A DNA stretch of 64,000 nt, taken from Akebia trifoliata (lineage: Eukaryota; Streptophyta; Magnoliopsida; Ranunculales; Lardizabalaceae). Positions 1 through 10,597 of this stretch are shown here, one piece after another. The number at the start of each line of letters is the position of its first letter. Positions within the stretch are counted from its first letter, which is position 1. The notes under the pieces were generated by a model. It had not been told where the DNA came from. It did not search any database and saw only the letters and a list, made by a program, of their open reading frames with translations. The translations under genes were made by a program, and so were the position numbers. The DNA is taken from the NCBI GenBank assembly GCA_017979445.1, contig CM030716.1, forward strand, positions 16,697,443 to 16,761,442, written 5' to 3'.

Positions 1-186
1 GACCTTGTGCTAAAGAAAATTCTGCCAATCCAAGAAGACGCTAGAGGAAAATTCAGACCAAACTATGAAGGACCATTCATCGTGAAGAAGGCGATGACTG
101 GAGGAGCTCTGATTCTCACGGAGATGGACGGACAAATATTCCCGCAACTGATCAATGCTGACACTATCAAAAAATACTATGCCTGA
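1..186 (+). CDS. Ty3/gypsy polyprotein C-terminus (integrase tail), cut by window edge
   Basis: Frame 1 is open from the first base to a TGA at 184-186 and gives about 61 residues. The segment has the GKFRPNYEGPFIV pattern (GPY/F-like module at the integrase C-terminus), then GGALILTEMDG, and ends in DTIKKYYA. This matches the end of Tat/Ogre-lineage Ty3/gypsy polyproteins as I know them. In the intact element the integrase inserts the cDNA copy into the genome, and this tail contributes to target binding. The rest of pol lies left of the window. The visible part has no stop or frameshift. What follows is the long untranslated and antisense-gene region typical of some Tat elements. Confidence 0.85.
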   Translation, partial: DLVLKKILPIQEDARGKFRPNYEGPFIVKKAMTGGALILTEMDGQIFPQLINADTIKKYYA

Positions 187-1605
187 AATCTGATCCTGAG
201 ACGAAGAAAAGCCATCTTTGCTATCCTAAACAAACTATCCAACCCTAGTCAGCCCTTTTGAGCCATCACGTTCATTTATCAAAAATTGGGGCAAGTCAAC
301 AAAAAAAAAGGAGGGAAAGACAAAAGAAAATCAAAGCAAAAACGTCAAGATACTCCTGGCCAGCATGAGGATAAACTATGAACGGCTAAAAATACAAAAA
401 AATCAAAAAAGTCAAAAACTCGGACACTTGATCTGAGCTTGACCCAAATCTCCAGCCTAAACAAGTTCGAGAGACGCTGGGAGGAGACACAGATCACCTT
501 TTCGAAACAAAAATAGATGAGTCCCATGTTTAAACCACTCTAATATATCCAGACCTTAATCTTTTTTTTATCCTTTCACTACCATTAGCACAAGCCAACA
601 TTTCGTCCTAACAAAAGTCCTTTTTGATCAGGGAAAGTTCTAGGGCAACACAATGACAATGGCAGCACCAATGATCTTGCGACTTGATACGGATCTCCAA
701 AGTCTAATTAGTCGTTGGAAGACTCGAGAGGGGAATCTAGGACGGATATTAGAAAAAAAAGAGTACTCGAAGTGTAGAGTAGCCGATCTTGCGGCTCAAC
801 TTGAGTTGCCGAACCACGAATAGTCGTCAGAAAACTCGAGAGGGGAATCCAGATCTATTACTCAAGAAAGAGTGCTACTACAAGAGTAGAGTCGCCGATC
901 TCGCAGCTCAACTTGAGTCACCAAGCCACAAAGACACAGAGACTCCGAATAGAATTGAAATGTAGAAATCCAAAAATATGAGCGTAGTCTGAAAGGGCAT
1001 AGTGAAAATCCGCAAGGACGCTATGAGTAAAAGAATCAGACTATGGCAAGATCAATACCACCGGCACGATGAAAATCCCAAAAAGGACGTCGATGCACAA
1101 AAATGTGAAAACCGGGTCTGGTGAAAACCGTAACTAGCACCAGGGGCAATAAGGGTTAACAAAAAAAAACTACTCCTAGCCCGCAAGAGTATAAACTGTG
1201 AACGGCGAAATCTTTGCCAAAAACCCGTGACCTAAACAGATAACAACCTTCCAAATACTAGGGCACTGGGGATGACTCTAAAGGAACCAAAAGATAATTG
1301 ATACTTGTGTTCCCTATGTTTGGCAAAAGCACCGAAATCATCATAACTAAAGATTTTACAAACTCTGAATTTATCGTACTTATTTGATAAAGACATTTCA
1401 CAAAATTACATGTCAAAATTACTATTTTGGCCAATGACGACAAATCTAGGATGTATTCAACAAAACTTCGAGTTTTCAAGAACAATAGATATACCTGAGG
1501 CCAAGTAAGTACAAAACCTATTTTCTTTGCATTAATCTTTCAACGTTTTTGCATACATCCAGTAAATGACAAGAAAATACAAAAGTGAGAATATAGCGCA
1601 ATCGG
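187..1605. other. Untranslated region between pol and the first antisense gene
   Basis: I recognise no gene here. It holds a duplicated motif around 350-390 and 1165-1210 (both contain GTATAAACTGTGAACGGC-like sequence, imperfect) and the 112-bp tandem duplication at 711-933. Short A-rich runs occur at 300-320 and 1160-1170. Confidence 0.6.
711..933. repeat. Two-copy tandem duplication, about 112 bp each
   Basis: Copies begin near 711 and 823. Both contain CTCGAGAGGGGAATC, a GTAGAGT..CCGATCT core, and GCTCAACTTGAGT (itself a short inverted repeat, CTCAA/TTGAG). The copies have diverged by substitutions and small indels. Confidence 0.8.
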
Positions 1606-3200
1606 TCAAACATCATGGTGAGAAATGAAAAAAGAGTCAAGGCGCTCCTCCAAAGCATGAATCCGGGTAGCTTGACTCATCATCACTTTCTCAGCATCTG
1701 AAGCATCCCGACTTACTAAATAGGCCGCAAAGTCCTCAAAATGAGGACACTGGACAAGTCGATCCCTCAACTCAGCAACTTCAGCTCGAAGCCTAGCCAC
1801 TTCACTACCATCACTACATCCAGATTGGGCAAGGGCAGATGTCAGTCGAGCAATCTCTTTCTGCATCTTCTTCTCGGACTTGAGCCAAATAGCCTGAATT
1901 CGACAATGATCAGTCTGAGACTCTTCAACTCGATCTCAGTAATCAAAGAAGGAAGAAGCACCAGGGCGTGTTCGGGGAACTATCGACACCGAGGGTCTCC
2001 CGGATACGAGCTCTTGAACCCAATGCAAGTATGCCGGGAACTGGTGTGCTGCAAAGATGGGTCGACTCAGAACCTCAACCTGACCCCATTCTTTTACGAG
2101 TCGACTCAAAAGTGCAGTCGACAATGGACCAACCAGCTCATTAAAATTCTCAGGGATGAGCACACCTTGGTCATAACCGAATTGACAAAGAACCCGGAGT
2201 GGTACATAATGGGTTACCCCGTGAAGGCCAATCAAAACGAGAAAACGGGCACCGTCAATGGCTATCACGGGAAACCCTCGAGGTTGGAAGGCCCCAACCC
2301 ACCTCACTTCTTCGTCATCAAGGTTGTCGACGAAAGAATACCATTCTTCTTTGCCACCCGAGATGAAGGGAGCGACTCGCCTCGACATCATGAGCACAAG
2401 GTCAACATTAACGCAAAAGGGGCGATTAACCACTTCAGTTGAAGCCAGATGATCCATAAACCATAGCTACAATAACGGGAGTATTCTAAACTTTGGAAAC
2501 TAGCAAATTCAAATGTAAAAACTAAGCTAAGCTCGGAATTTACCTGCAGAAGTGGAGCACACCCTCGGAAAACTCGATCATGACCGAAAGAGCAAGCCGT
2601 GAGAGACTATAACATCTCGCTCAAAAGCATCGGTGACAATCGGCGTCCCTCCCGGACTTGTTGAACCACGTGAATAAGAGAAAGATCTATGATGTCTCCG
2701 CCACCCGGAAATAAGAGTTGACTCACCACCATCAAAGTGAGGGCGTTAAAATGAATTAAAGGTTTCAAGGGATCCGTGAGGCGTTCAATCAAAAAAGACT
2801 TGCACATTGTCTTCAAAATCGATCCGCCATCTGGAATCTTCAAAATTTTGCGATTTATCCCCAAAAAATCGGAAGCCTCATTTCGGAATCCATCACGCAA
2901 TGGTGGAATCACAATGGGGCCCGATATGTCAAGTCCCAACAACACTTCAAATTCCTCGATGGTGGGAGTCATTTCATGCACCCCAAACCGAAAAAGATTA
3001 AGCTCGGGAATCCAATACCCCAACATGGCCTCAATCAAGCTCTATTGCAATGAAACCTTGGGCAAAGAAAGAGTGAACCCCAACTTATTCAAGCACCATC
3101 GAGCTTTATCATCATTATCCATGCTATCTATCCAACTACTCAAGAAAGAATCAACAACGCCATACCTTTTCAAGTTGGGAAGAGTAGATGACACCTCCAT
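1606..3200 (-). pseudogene. Antisense DUF7745-like gene, two exons, three in-frame stops
   Basis: Exon 1 runs from ATG at 3200 to 2544. The intron 2543-2467 has GT..AG ends and joins in phase, giving LLQ before it and LWFMDHL after it. Exon 2 runs from 2466 to a stop at 1606. Exon 1 has a helical N-terminus, then MTPTIEEFEVLLGLDISGP. Exon 2 has KEEWYSFVDNLDDEEVRW and a Y-x-PLRVLCQFG block, then a coiled coil (EVARLRAEVAELRDRL). This order resembles the plant domain I know as DUF7745, common in transposon-derived plant proteins; its function is unknown. TAG at 3042-3044, TAG at 2607-2609 and TGA at 1936-1938 lie in frame, so this copy is dead unless read through. Plus-strand open frames over the same stretch are mirror artefacts. 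Confidence 0.75.
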
Positions 3201-3326
3201 AGAGCTTGAGAGGGAGCTTTGGGGAAGAAGAAGAGTAAAAAATCGGCCAAAAGTGAAAAGGGGAAGTAAAAAACGTGAAAGTGAAATGTTAGGGCAAAGT
3301 GAAATTGAATAAGGGAATCATACTGG

Positions 3327-3497
3327 TCCGTGCCCAAAACACGGATACAATAAAAAATAGCTTATCCGTGCCAATAACACGGATGAAGCAAAATACGACT
3401 CATCCGTGCCTAAGACACGAATAAAACACAAAACACTCTATCCGTGTTCCTGGCACGGATGAAAACTGGAAAAAGCAATCCGTGTTGAGAACACGGA
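3327..3497. repeat. Five hairpin repeats, about 38-bp period (array H1)
   Basis: Five inverted repeats with stem ATCCGTG / CACGGAT start at 3327, 3364, 3402, 3440 and 3478, so the spacing is 37-38 bp. The last has an 8-bp perfect stem (TCCGTGTT 3479-3486, AACACGGA 3490-3497). The third has one arm mismatch (CACGAAT). Inter-stem sequence is A-rich. The array ends about 125 bp upstream of the minus-strand ATG at 3200, so it sits at the likely promoter or leader of that gene. Confidence 0.85.
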
Positions 3498-3997
3498 CCA
3501 GAACATTTTAAGCTTGGGATCCTAGGTCATTTGAGGTTTTGATAATTCCGGCTTGCGTAATGATTATCTCAGGGTTCAATCACATAAAATGATAGAAATT
3601 CCTACATGCCCAGTAAACGTGTTCAAAACTCCCAAAATTTCTCAAGATATATATCGGGCACATAAGAACTCGTCAAGATCATATTGGGCCAAATCAGACC
3701 TCGAAGGATCACCTCACTCACCGTGAATCCTAAAAGACTCACACCACTCAAAGAGTTCGCTTGAAGGGTCCTTGGGACCCTAACCCGCCCATAAACTCAC
3801 CGATACTCAAAAGGGTACAGAAAGCCCCAATGATCGATATCACACCTGAGAAGTTCGAAGGAACCGCACATGTAGTCATACAACAAATGCAAAGAATGAT
3901 AAACATACCAGCATATGTATATATATAAGTAAAATGTTTACAAATAGGTCTGAGTCTAATATAAGAATGTCTACATATGTTGCAAGGTACAATAAGA
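3498..3997. other. Spacer holding the putative 3' end of the PMD gene
   Basis: Read on the minus strand, this follows the stop codon at 3998-4000 and would be 3' untranslated sequence. A GT-rich and TA-rich stretch lies near 3910-3930. I see no clear gene or poly(A) signal that I would defend. Confidence 0.4.
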
Positions 3998-6575
3998 TTA
4001 GATAGAGGGGGGAGCATCATCCCGGGCACTCTGAGTCTCTGGGATCGCTCCAGAAGAAGATCCGGCCACTACACCCAAGCCAGACACCCCGGAAGAAGGT
4101 AGACCGTGCATCCGCAGTCGTCCCTCCGAATCCGTGAAGAAAAGCTCGGCATCCAGGGCAGCATCCTGCTCTGTAGTCTTCGCAAGATCAGCACCTGGAA
4201 CGGAGGGTCCAGTGGAGGGGGAGGCCTGAAAATAAAATAGAGCAGATTAAAATACAGGCAGTGATACAAGCAACAAACAACTGAAATGCATATACTTACC
4301 CTAGGAGGTGTCGGAGGACGCGCAGAGGTGCTCGCTCCGTCTCGACGTCGATAGTAATCCTGAGAAAATCATGAAAAAATCAATCAGAACGGATGAAAAT
4401 ACATGCTACGGTCTACATAAGAAAGAGAAAAAGAAACAAATAACGACATACCATCTTAGCCTGGAAACGAGACTCCTGCATGGCTGCCTCCAGCTCTAGC
4501 TCTTGGATGCAAGTTGCCTGAGCCTCAAGGTGAGCCTCCTGTTCCTCGAGCCGAGCAGCCTACTCTTCCACCTCAGTCCTAGAGGCCCTCCACCTGTTCT
4601 CCATCTCCACTGCCCTCGTCGCCTGGGCCTCGATCACATCGTAGCCCTCTCGAAGACGACGAAGATCATCAGCCTGAAAACAAGAAAATCAACCAAGTAA
4701 GAATGATAAAAAGTAGAAAAGTCTAAAAGAAAGAAGGCAATGACATAGTACAAACCGTGATAGCATGCTCTTGCAGCAAGGCCTCTCCTATCTCTGTGAT
4801 CTCGGCTCGGGCGGTGACAGCATGCATAATGCACCCAATAGAGGCCTCTCGGAACCATGCCTGGTAGTCACCCCCTCTCACCAGCCCAGCAGCATCTACA
4901 CCCCTTGCCTGGGCAAGATACTCATCCACCATCATCGCACCCGAGATAGGCTCAGGTGGAGCGACAGGGATGCGAAGGCTCCCGTCGTGCTGGAAAAATA
5001 AGCGCTCCCCTAGATAAAATGTATATCTCTGCTCGCCGATGAAGTAGGGGTAGCGCTGTAATCTGGTGTTACGCCTATAGGCGTTCCTCACCTCCTGCCT
5101 CCCGCTAACAGTCCGGGGAAGGTCTCGCAAAGTAACGGATAAGATCTGCAAAATAGATAGTCAGATAATGAATATGGACAGTGTCAAGATCAGACAGAAG
5201 GAAAGGGTTAGATCACGTAGGTCTCGAAGCCGGCACCGATCAATGTGGGCCCGGGCACTCCTAGGGCTGCTCCTAATGGCCCTAGCATCTCTGGTGGCCC
5301 AAAATGCCCCCAAGGGGTAACCCTCGTCAGGGTGGCGACGAGTGGGCAGGTAAAATGGAAAGTACACATGAACAAAAACCTGGAAGAAAAATCGTAAAGT
5401 GTCAAACAGTGAATGAGATGTCAAGAAGAAAATCGAGGAGATCTATTTACCTCAACAAAATGCCAGAAGAATCGAGTGGAGATGCCAGCTCCATGAGGCG
5501 CAGTGATGCCCGCCACTACTTGATCAAGTCCGGCCAGAATGGTACCATAAATGAGACTACCCCAATCAAAATCGCCAATGTGGTCGATATCACGCATGAC
5601 AGAGAGGAATGTGGTGGAAACTGAAGAATCGTCCTCTAGGAAGAAACAACTGCCGATGAGAAGGAGAAAGCAGATCCAAAAAATGATGTCGAAATCACGG
5701 TCACCGAAGCAGGCCGATCTCTCTCTATAAGTGGGCGGAGCTCCATCCTCTCCCTCAATCAACAGTAGACCCATCAAGACCTCTGTACTGATACGCCCTT
5801 GCTTCCCTACCATGGAGGCAGGGACTCTGGTGATGCCTAATAGCTCGCCCACCTCCTGGATGGATAGCATAGTCAAAGGCAGAGGCTCTCCATCCATAGC
5901 AATGCCCGTAATCGCCACAAAATCCGAAGGCCTGATGCCTACCTCCACCTCTGGCATATGGAATGAGTAGGTTGCTGGAAACCATCTCTCTACCATGGCT
6001 AAAAAAAGGGGTCGATCCGCCTTAAAAGATGGTATCTGCAAGAAAGCGCCAAAGCCCACGGTGGCGAACTACGTCTGAATATCATCCGAGAATAATGCGT
6101 CAGTAGCCAAAAATGCACTCCACCTACCTCTGAAGCTAGCAGAGGGATAAGTGGTAGGGATGTCCAATCGCACGAGCATCGATACGTGCCTTCCCAAGCC
6201 ACGAAGAAGAGAGGTATCTGGGACCCTCTCGCTTTCCTTCGCAGGGATCTCCACCCTGGGAACCTCCTTACCGACTCTACCGGCACCTACAGTCCTATCC
6301 GCCAGGCCTCGGCCACCACGTCGACCTCTACCACCACTACCGCTCGGCAGGTCCTCAGCTGGACCACTATGAGAAGAACTGGCCTCATCTGCCCTACTAC
6401 CGGACGAAGAACTAGCTACCGACGCTGAATTAGGCTTACGTGAAGGTTGTCTCGGCCAACCATACTCTGTGGCCACACCGGACCCCAAAGCAAAGCGGGT
6501 CCGAGTCCTGGGCCTCGCTTCCTCCTCCTCATCCGAAGAATGGCGTGCTACTCGAGTCCATCGCTCTCTACCCAT
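3998..6575 (-). pseudogene. Antisense plant-mobile-domain (PMD, MAIN-like) gene, six coding exons
   Basis: Predicted coding exons on the minus strand: 6575-5451, 5379-5217, 5145-4756, 4673-4452, 4359-4300 and 4225-3998. All five introns have GT..AG ends and are roughly 70-80 bp. Exon 1 encodes a low-complexity Ser/Arg/Gly N-terminus, then VERWFPATYSFHMPEVEVG, which matches the conserved PMD block VERWRPETHTFHxP, then a D-WGSLIYG block. Exon 3 carries GERLFFQHDGSLRIPVAPP, like the RxxRQFGxxQxIP block. Exon 4 is a Glu/Ala-rich coiled coil. PMD proteins are plant nuclear factors (MAIN, MAIL1) and also occur in transposons. Damage: TAG at 6069-6071 in exon 1, TAG at 4560-4562 in exon 4, and exon 2 is 163 nt, leaving a one-base frame mismatch with exon 3. 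Confidence 0.72.
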
Positions 6576-8207
6576 CTACAAGCCACCAAGTGGTCAAATC
6601 AACAACATGAAATCCTACGGCCACGCATCACGATGAAACCGACCCAGTTAAAACCCAATTAACCTAATCGACCCAGTCAACCTATTAAACCCACCTCAGT
6701 CAAACACAGTCAACTTAGTCAAACCTATTCAATCTGAGTCAAACCTAGTCAACTCAGTCAAACCTATCCAAGCTAAGTCAAGCTTAACCCATCTAAGTCA
6801 AAACCCAACCAACCTAGTCAACTCGAGTCAAGTCAACTCAGTTGAGCCAAGTCAACTCAATCAACTCAAGTCAAATCCAACCAACTCGAGTCAAACCTAA
6901 TCAAACCTATCCAATCCCAATCAACTCAAGTCGAACCTACCAAATTCGGTTAAAACCCAGTCAACCCAAGTCAAAGCCTAACCCAACCCAGTCAACTCAA
7001 GTTAAAACCTAGCCCAACCCAGTCAACTCGCTCAATTCAGTCAACCGAAGCTAACCTACCCTGAGTCAATCCAGTCAACTCAATCAGCCCAGTCCACCCA
7101 TTAAATCTAGTCAAACCCAGTTCAAACCTACTCAAATCCCTCATGTCCAACCAAGCCCACGACCGTGACAAGCCGATCAATCATTCAAAAGGGAGAAAGA
7201 ATAAGCAAGCCGGAACATCCACAAGTAAGCAGGCAAAAGGGAAGCAAAGATAAAACGAAAAGGACACGATAAACAAACAGCATGCCAAAAAGAGGAAAAG
7301 AGAGGAAGAATCAATCCGTATAAGCCCCTCCAACAACAGTCCAACCCAGTCCCACAACAGTGGACTTTAGTCGTTCCCAATCCCTACCAAGAACTGTCCC
7401 TTAAATTCAACCACAAACACATACTCCAAATAACCTCTAAACAGTCTTCCGCCCAAACCAATCTTAATCCAACCCTAACATCACTACTCTCCATCAAAAA
7501 CTCCAAAAACAGCCCCAAAGCCTAGCCCAAACAACAAAGTTCTCATAACCCATGACCACCTTAAGAAGCCAACTCAATCAGCCCCCAAGCAATCTTCAAA
7601 CCATGACATTATCACTCATGACAGCACCTAAACCACCCCGATCCTTCGACCATCAACCCATCATCAGAAAATGCCCACTCAAACAGTCCAATCCAACCCT
7701 CGCAACTCCCACCGAAATAACCTCTTTAACCACATGCATCTCAACCAAACCCATGCCATCAGCCCACTTCACCCAAAACACCTCGCCCGAACTCATGACA
7801 TACCATACCAAGTCCGCCACCCAAATTGGTACTCGCCACTCCATCCCCAACAACCCATTAGAGACCATGCATCGTCCTTGATTCCCAAGCTTCTTGGGAG
7901 ATTCTCATACAAAATAAACCCCCAGCCCCTCACAGTTTTACATCCAAACAGGCCATGCATTCACATCCAATCAAGTAATGGCAAAGAAGCAAGCAAAATA
8001 AGATGGCAATAACCGATAACATGTGTTCGAAACATGATAAATTTCATCCCACGTACTCAAAGAACCATGCAAAAAGCAATAAAATAATAAAGAAATAAAA
8101 AACAGAGAAAGGGGTGCCTATGTCCAAGATAAATCGAAATCATCATCATTACTTAACTAGGCAAATCAATGGCAAGACAAGAGGAACGCAATGAATGTAA
8201 AACTCAC
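6576..8207 (-). other. Predicted 1.6-kb leader intron of the PMD gene
   Basis: On the minus strand an AG|GTGAGT donor ends at 8208 and a TGTAG acceptor lies directly before the ATG at 6575. A 5' leader exon could therefore splice straight to the start codon. The intron body contains the CAACTCAAGTCAA-type repeat (6655-7150) and C/A-rich plus-strand sequence from 7400 to 7950. Open frames of 60-110 codons in it have biased low-complexity composition, so I do not call them genes. The splice prediction is by eye only. Confidence 0.45.
6655..7150. repeat. Degenerate short tandem repeat, AGTCAAnYCnA type
   Basis: Roughly 500 bp is built from units such as CAACTCAAGTCAA and AAACCTAGTCAACTCAGTC, with an irregular period of about 10-20 bp. 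It has almost no G outside the AGTC motif on the plus strand. It lies in the predicted leader intron. Confidence 0.8.
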
Positions 8208-8452
8208 CTCAAACGCGTAACCCCCCAAAGAATTTCTCGAGGTTTCGGGTCGCTGCTACGAACGTTCAAATGCAACCAACGAGCGCTCCGAATCGCTCCA
8301 ACACTCCACTAAATGCCCAAATCAGTGAAGTTAATAAGAAAATGAAGAGGCAAAAAGAAAAATCGCCAAAGTCACCAGAGAGAAAGAAAAACAGGAAGAA
8401 ATCGAAGAAGAAGGAGAAAATGAAGGGGCGCGCAGGCTTTAACCGTTTGAAA
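8208..8452 (-). other. Predicted untranslated leader exon of the PMD gene
   Basis: The segment starts right after hairpin array H2 (minus direction) and ends at the strong donor at 8208/8207. It is CT-rich on the minus strand with several TTCTTC runs, like plant leaders. The parallel with the other antisense gene (hairpin array, then pyrimidine-rich leader, then ATG) is the main support. There is no TATA box I would defend. Confidence 0.4.
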
Positions 8453-8636
8453 TTCGTACTGGTCCGTGTCACCAGTACGAATAAGACCTAAATAGCGCCA
8501 TCCGTGTCATTAGTACGGATAAAGAAAATTTGGTTGGAACCGTTCCCCAAACACGGATAAAATAGAATCGAAAGCCATCCATGTCTTAAACATGGATGAA
8601 AGTGAATTAAAAACTATCCGTGCCTCAAGAACGGAT
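8453..8636. repeat. Five hairpin repeats, about 38-bp period (array H2)
   Basis: Units start near 8453, 8500, 8540, 8577 and 8616. The first has an 11-bp perfect stem (TTCGTACTGGT 8453-8463, ACCAGTACGAA 8471-8481). The fourth has ATCCATGT 8577-8584 against ACATGGAT 8590-8597, a paired change from the ATCCGTG/CACGGAT consensus of array H1. The second and fifth keep ATCCGT/ACGGAT. The third is degraded. It is clearly the same repeat family as H1, 5 kb away. Confidence 0.82.
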
Positions 8637-8985
8637 CAGTCAAAATCAAAAATAAAAAAAATCGAAAAACAAACAAAAATCAAATGAAAAAAAAAAAAAT
8701 TAAAAACCCTTTTTAAGTTGAGCTTTGTCAAAACACGATCGAAGGAATAATCGATTTTCAGAACTCATCAAATCTTCATCAAATCCAAGGTCTCACACGA
8801 GCTCCGTGCCATCGAGACCAAGGAATTAATAAGGTAACTATGTCAGACCCCGTGCTTGAGTAACCATCTTCTACAAAAGGCATCAATTCAACCGGTAATT
8901 TGAAGTCGTGTTTTGTAAAATTTCGTCGAGCCCGTACAAATAGGGGTTTAGTCTATTCTTTGCAGTTCTTTGCACGCAATTCCTG
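8637..8985. other. A-rich spacer before the LTR
   Basis: It contains A-runs at 8650-8710 and no gene. It ends in the purine tract next to the LTR. It is probably part of the element's 3' untranslated region. Confidence 0.5.
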
Positions 8986-8999
8986 CAAAGAAGGGCAGC
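8986..8999 (+). promoter_or_regulatory. Polypurine tract of the 3' LTR
   Basis: The sequence GCAAAGAAGGGCAGC directly abuts the TG that opens the LTR at 9000. This is the position of the plus-strand DNA synthesis primer in LTR retrotransposons. Other Tat-like LTRs in the window have the related AAAGAGGGGCAT tract at the same place. Confidence 0.65.
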
Positions 9000-9076
9000 T
9001 GTAGACACCTCGATTTGAACGGGCCCTCACTCGAAAGGGTCCAAAAATAGCAATGCTCCAATAAAGAATTGGCCAA

Positions 9077-9428
9077 CGGGCCTCGATGGCCCGAATCATC
9101 GAAACATGACATTTTTGCCAAAATCCAAGTCTCTAACACCTCTCAATGGGTTAGTAGGTCCACCAAAAGGATTCGGCTATCTCCCTTCTACCCCGATCCA
9201 CTCAAAACACTGATTTTTGACAAAATAGGCCAACGGGCCTCTGAGGCCCAAAACATTTAAAAATGGCATTTTGGATTGAACCAAGGCCCTAAGACCTCCC
9301 AATGGTCTAAGGGACCCACAAGAAGGGTTGTGACTCATCCCACATGTGTTCAACATCACGACTCCGCCTTTGTATTCGAGAATGATCGAACGCTCGATGA
9401 AATCCTTCAAACGGGCCTAAAAGGCCCG
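9077..9428. repeat. Three spaced GC-rich hairpins in U3
   Basis: CGGGCC/GGCCCG (9077-9093), GGGCCT/AGGCCC (9235-9249) and CGGGCCT/AGGCCCG (9412-9428) have 3-5-bp loops. Each is followed by a related sequence containing ATGACATTT, ATGGCATTT or GTGGCATTT. They are about 157 and 177 bp apart and stand out in an AT-rich setting. Confidence 0.75.
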
Positions 9429-9489
9429 ATTCGCCAACACGTGGCATTTTTTATCAAATCAATAGTTTCAAAAATACAAAAAAATTAAA

Positions 9490-10420
9490 AAATAAAAAAT
9501 GTGAGACTTGGGATACCTACCCCTCATCGATCTTCCACCACTCCGCCTCGAAATTTGCAAATACCCTAAACCCACATAAGGCCCACAAGCCCTCAACTCT
9601 TTCCTAAATCCATTTCTTACCTTACCCCTAACCCAAAATTAATCCTATATTACCTAAACCCTAACACCTACCCTCCCTCAAATATCCAACCCAAAAACAA
9701 ATCCTAACCAAGTCAAAATAACCCACAACCCTTCTAAACCCAAGCCCAACACTTAAAAGTCCACTAACTATTACCCATATCCAACTCATTACCTAACCTA
9801 TTACCTACATCAACCAATCAACCCCTCAACATCAAAAGATGACACATGTCATCACCACCCTTCACCTCCCTCATCTAATCACCCACCCCTATCACCATTC
9901 TCTAAACAACTCATCTAACCCACATCATCTCTCTCCAAAATCACCTCAACCCATACCCTACCCTAACCTAACCTATCCTCATTCTCTAACCACCAACATC
10001 ACAACCCATACTCAACATACACTAACACACAATCACTCTCTAACATCAACAACCACCCACATCACAACCCATATCTACACCCATCATTTTCCTTAAAACA
10101 CTCCTACAAAATCACCTCCACCCATACCTTCTTCATCATCAACCAACTAACCCAGACCCTTCTCTCTAATCAAACAACCATCATCAACCAATCAACCAAT
10201 CTCATCACTTCATCCTCTCATCACAAATGCCACATGGCATCATCCTCTCTCTCCTCCCAAAAATTAATTTAACAACCTCTTACACAACTCATTCCCCTAA
10301 ATCTACACACCTCACCTCATCAACCAACCTAACACTCCTTCTCTAAATAACCCTCTTACACTCCCACTTCTCCCATCAACCATCACTCATCTCACCCTAC
10401 CAAACACTCTACCCAAATGG
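9490..10420. repeat. C/A/T-rich low-complexity stretch in U3
   Basis: G is very scarce on the plus strand, with recurring CTAACC, ATCACC and CAACC words. Open frames such as 9839-10096 (His/Thr/Ser-rich) are composition artefacts. Confidence 0.75.
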
Positions 10421-10589
10421 ATTTGGGTAGGATCCAAACCATTTGGGTCAAAACCTCACCCATTTTCATCCTTTACACAAATACCCTCACTTGTATTCCA
10501 AATTTCAAACCTTCCATCTCTAAAGCCCATGCCATTATCACTCATTTCAAAATTTGACCCCATTATACCCCAAACCTCCTCCCAACTCC

Positions 10590-10597
10590 TATAAATA
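10590..10597 (+). promoter_or_regulatory. LTR TATA box
   Basis: TATAAATA sits in the context CTCCTATAAATACCCC, about 1.6 kb into the LTR and before the conserved U5 block. Transcription of the element would start a little downstream. Confidence 0.6.

Noticed and set aside
1741..2442. 233-codon plus-strand open frame
   Set aside because: It mirrors exon 2 of the minus-strand DUF7745-like gene, which has recognisable domain blocks and good splice sites.
3327..8636. CRISPR-like array of regularly spaced palindromic repeats
   Set aside because: The units are short tandem hairpins without unique spacers, in a plant retrotransposon. No cas genes.
9839..10096. His/Thr/Ser-rich 85-codon frame
   Set aside because: Composition artefact of the C/A/T-rich low-complexity stretch in the LTR.
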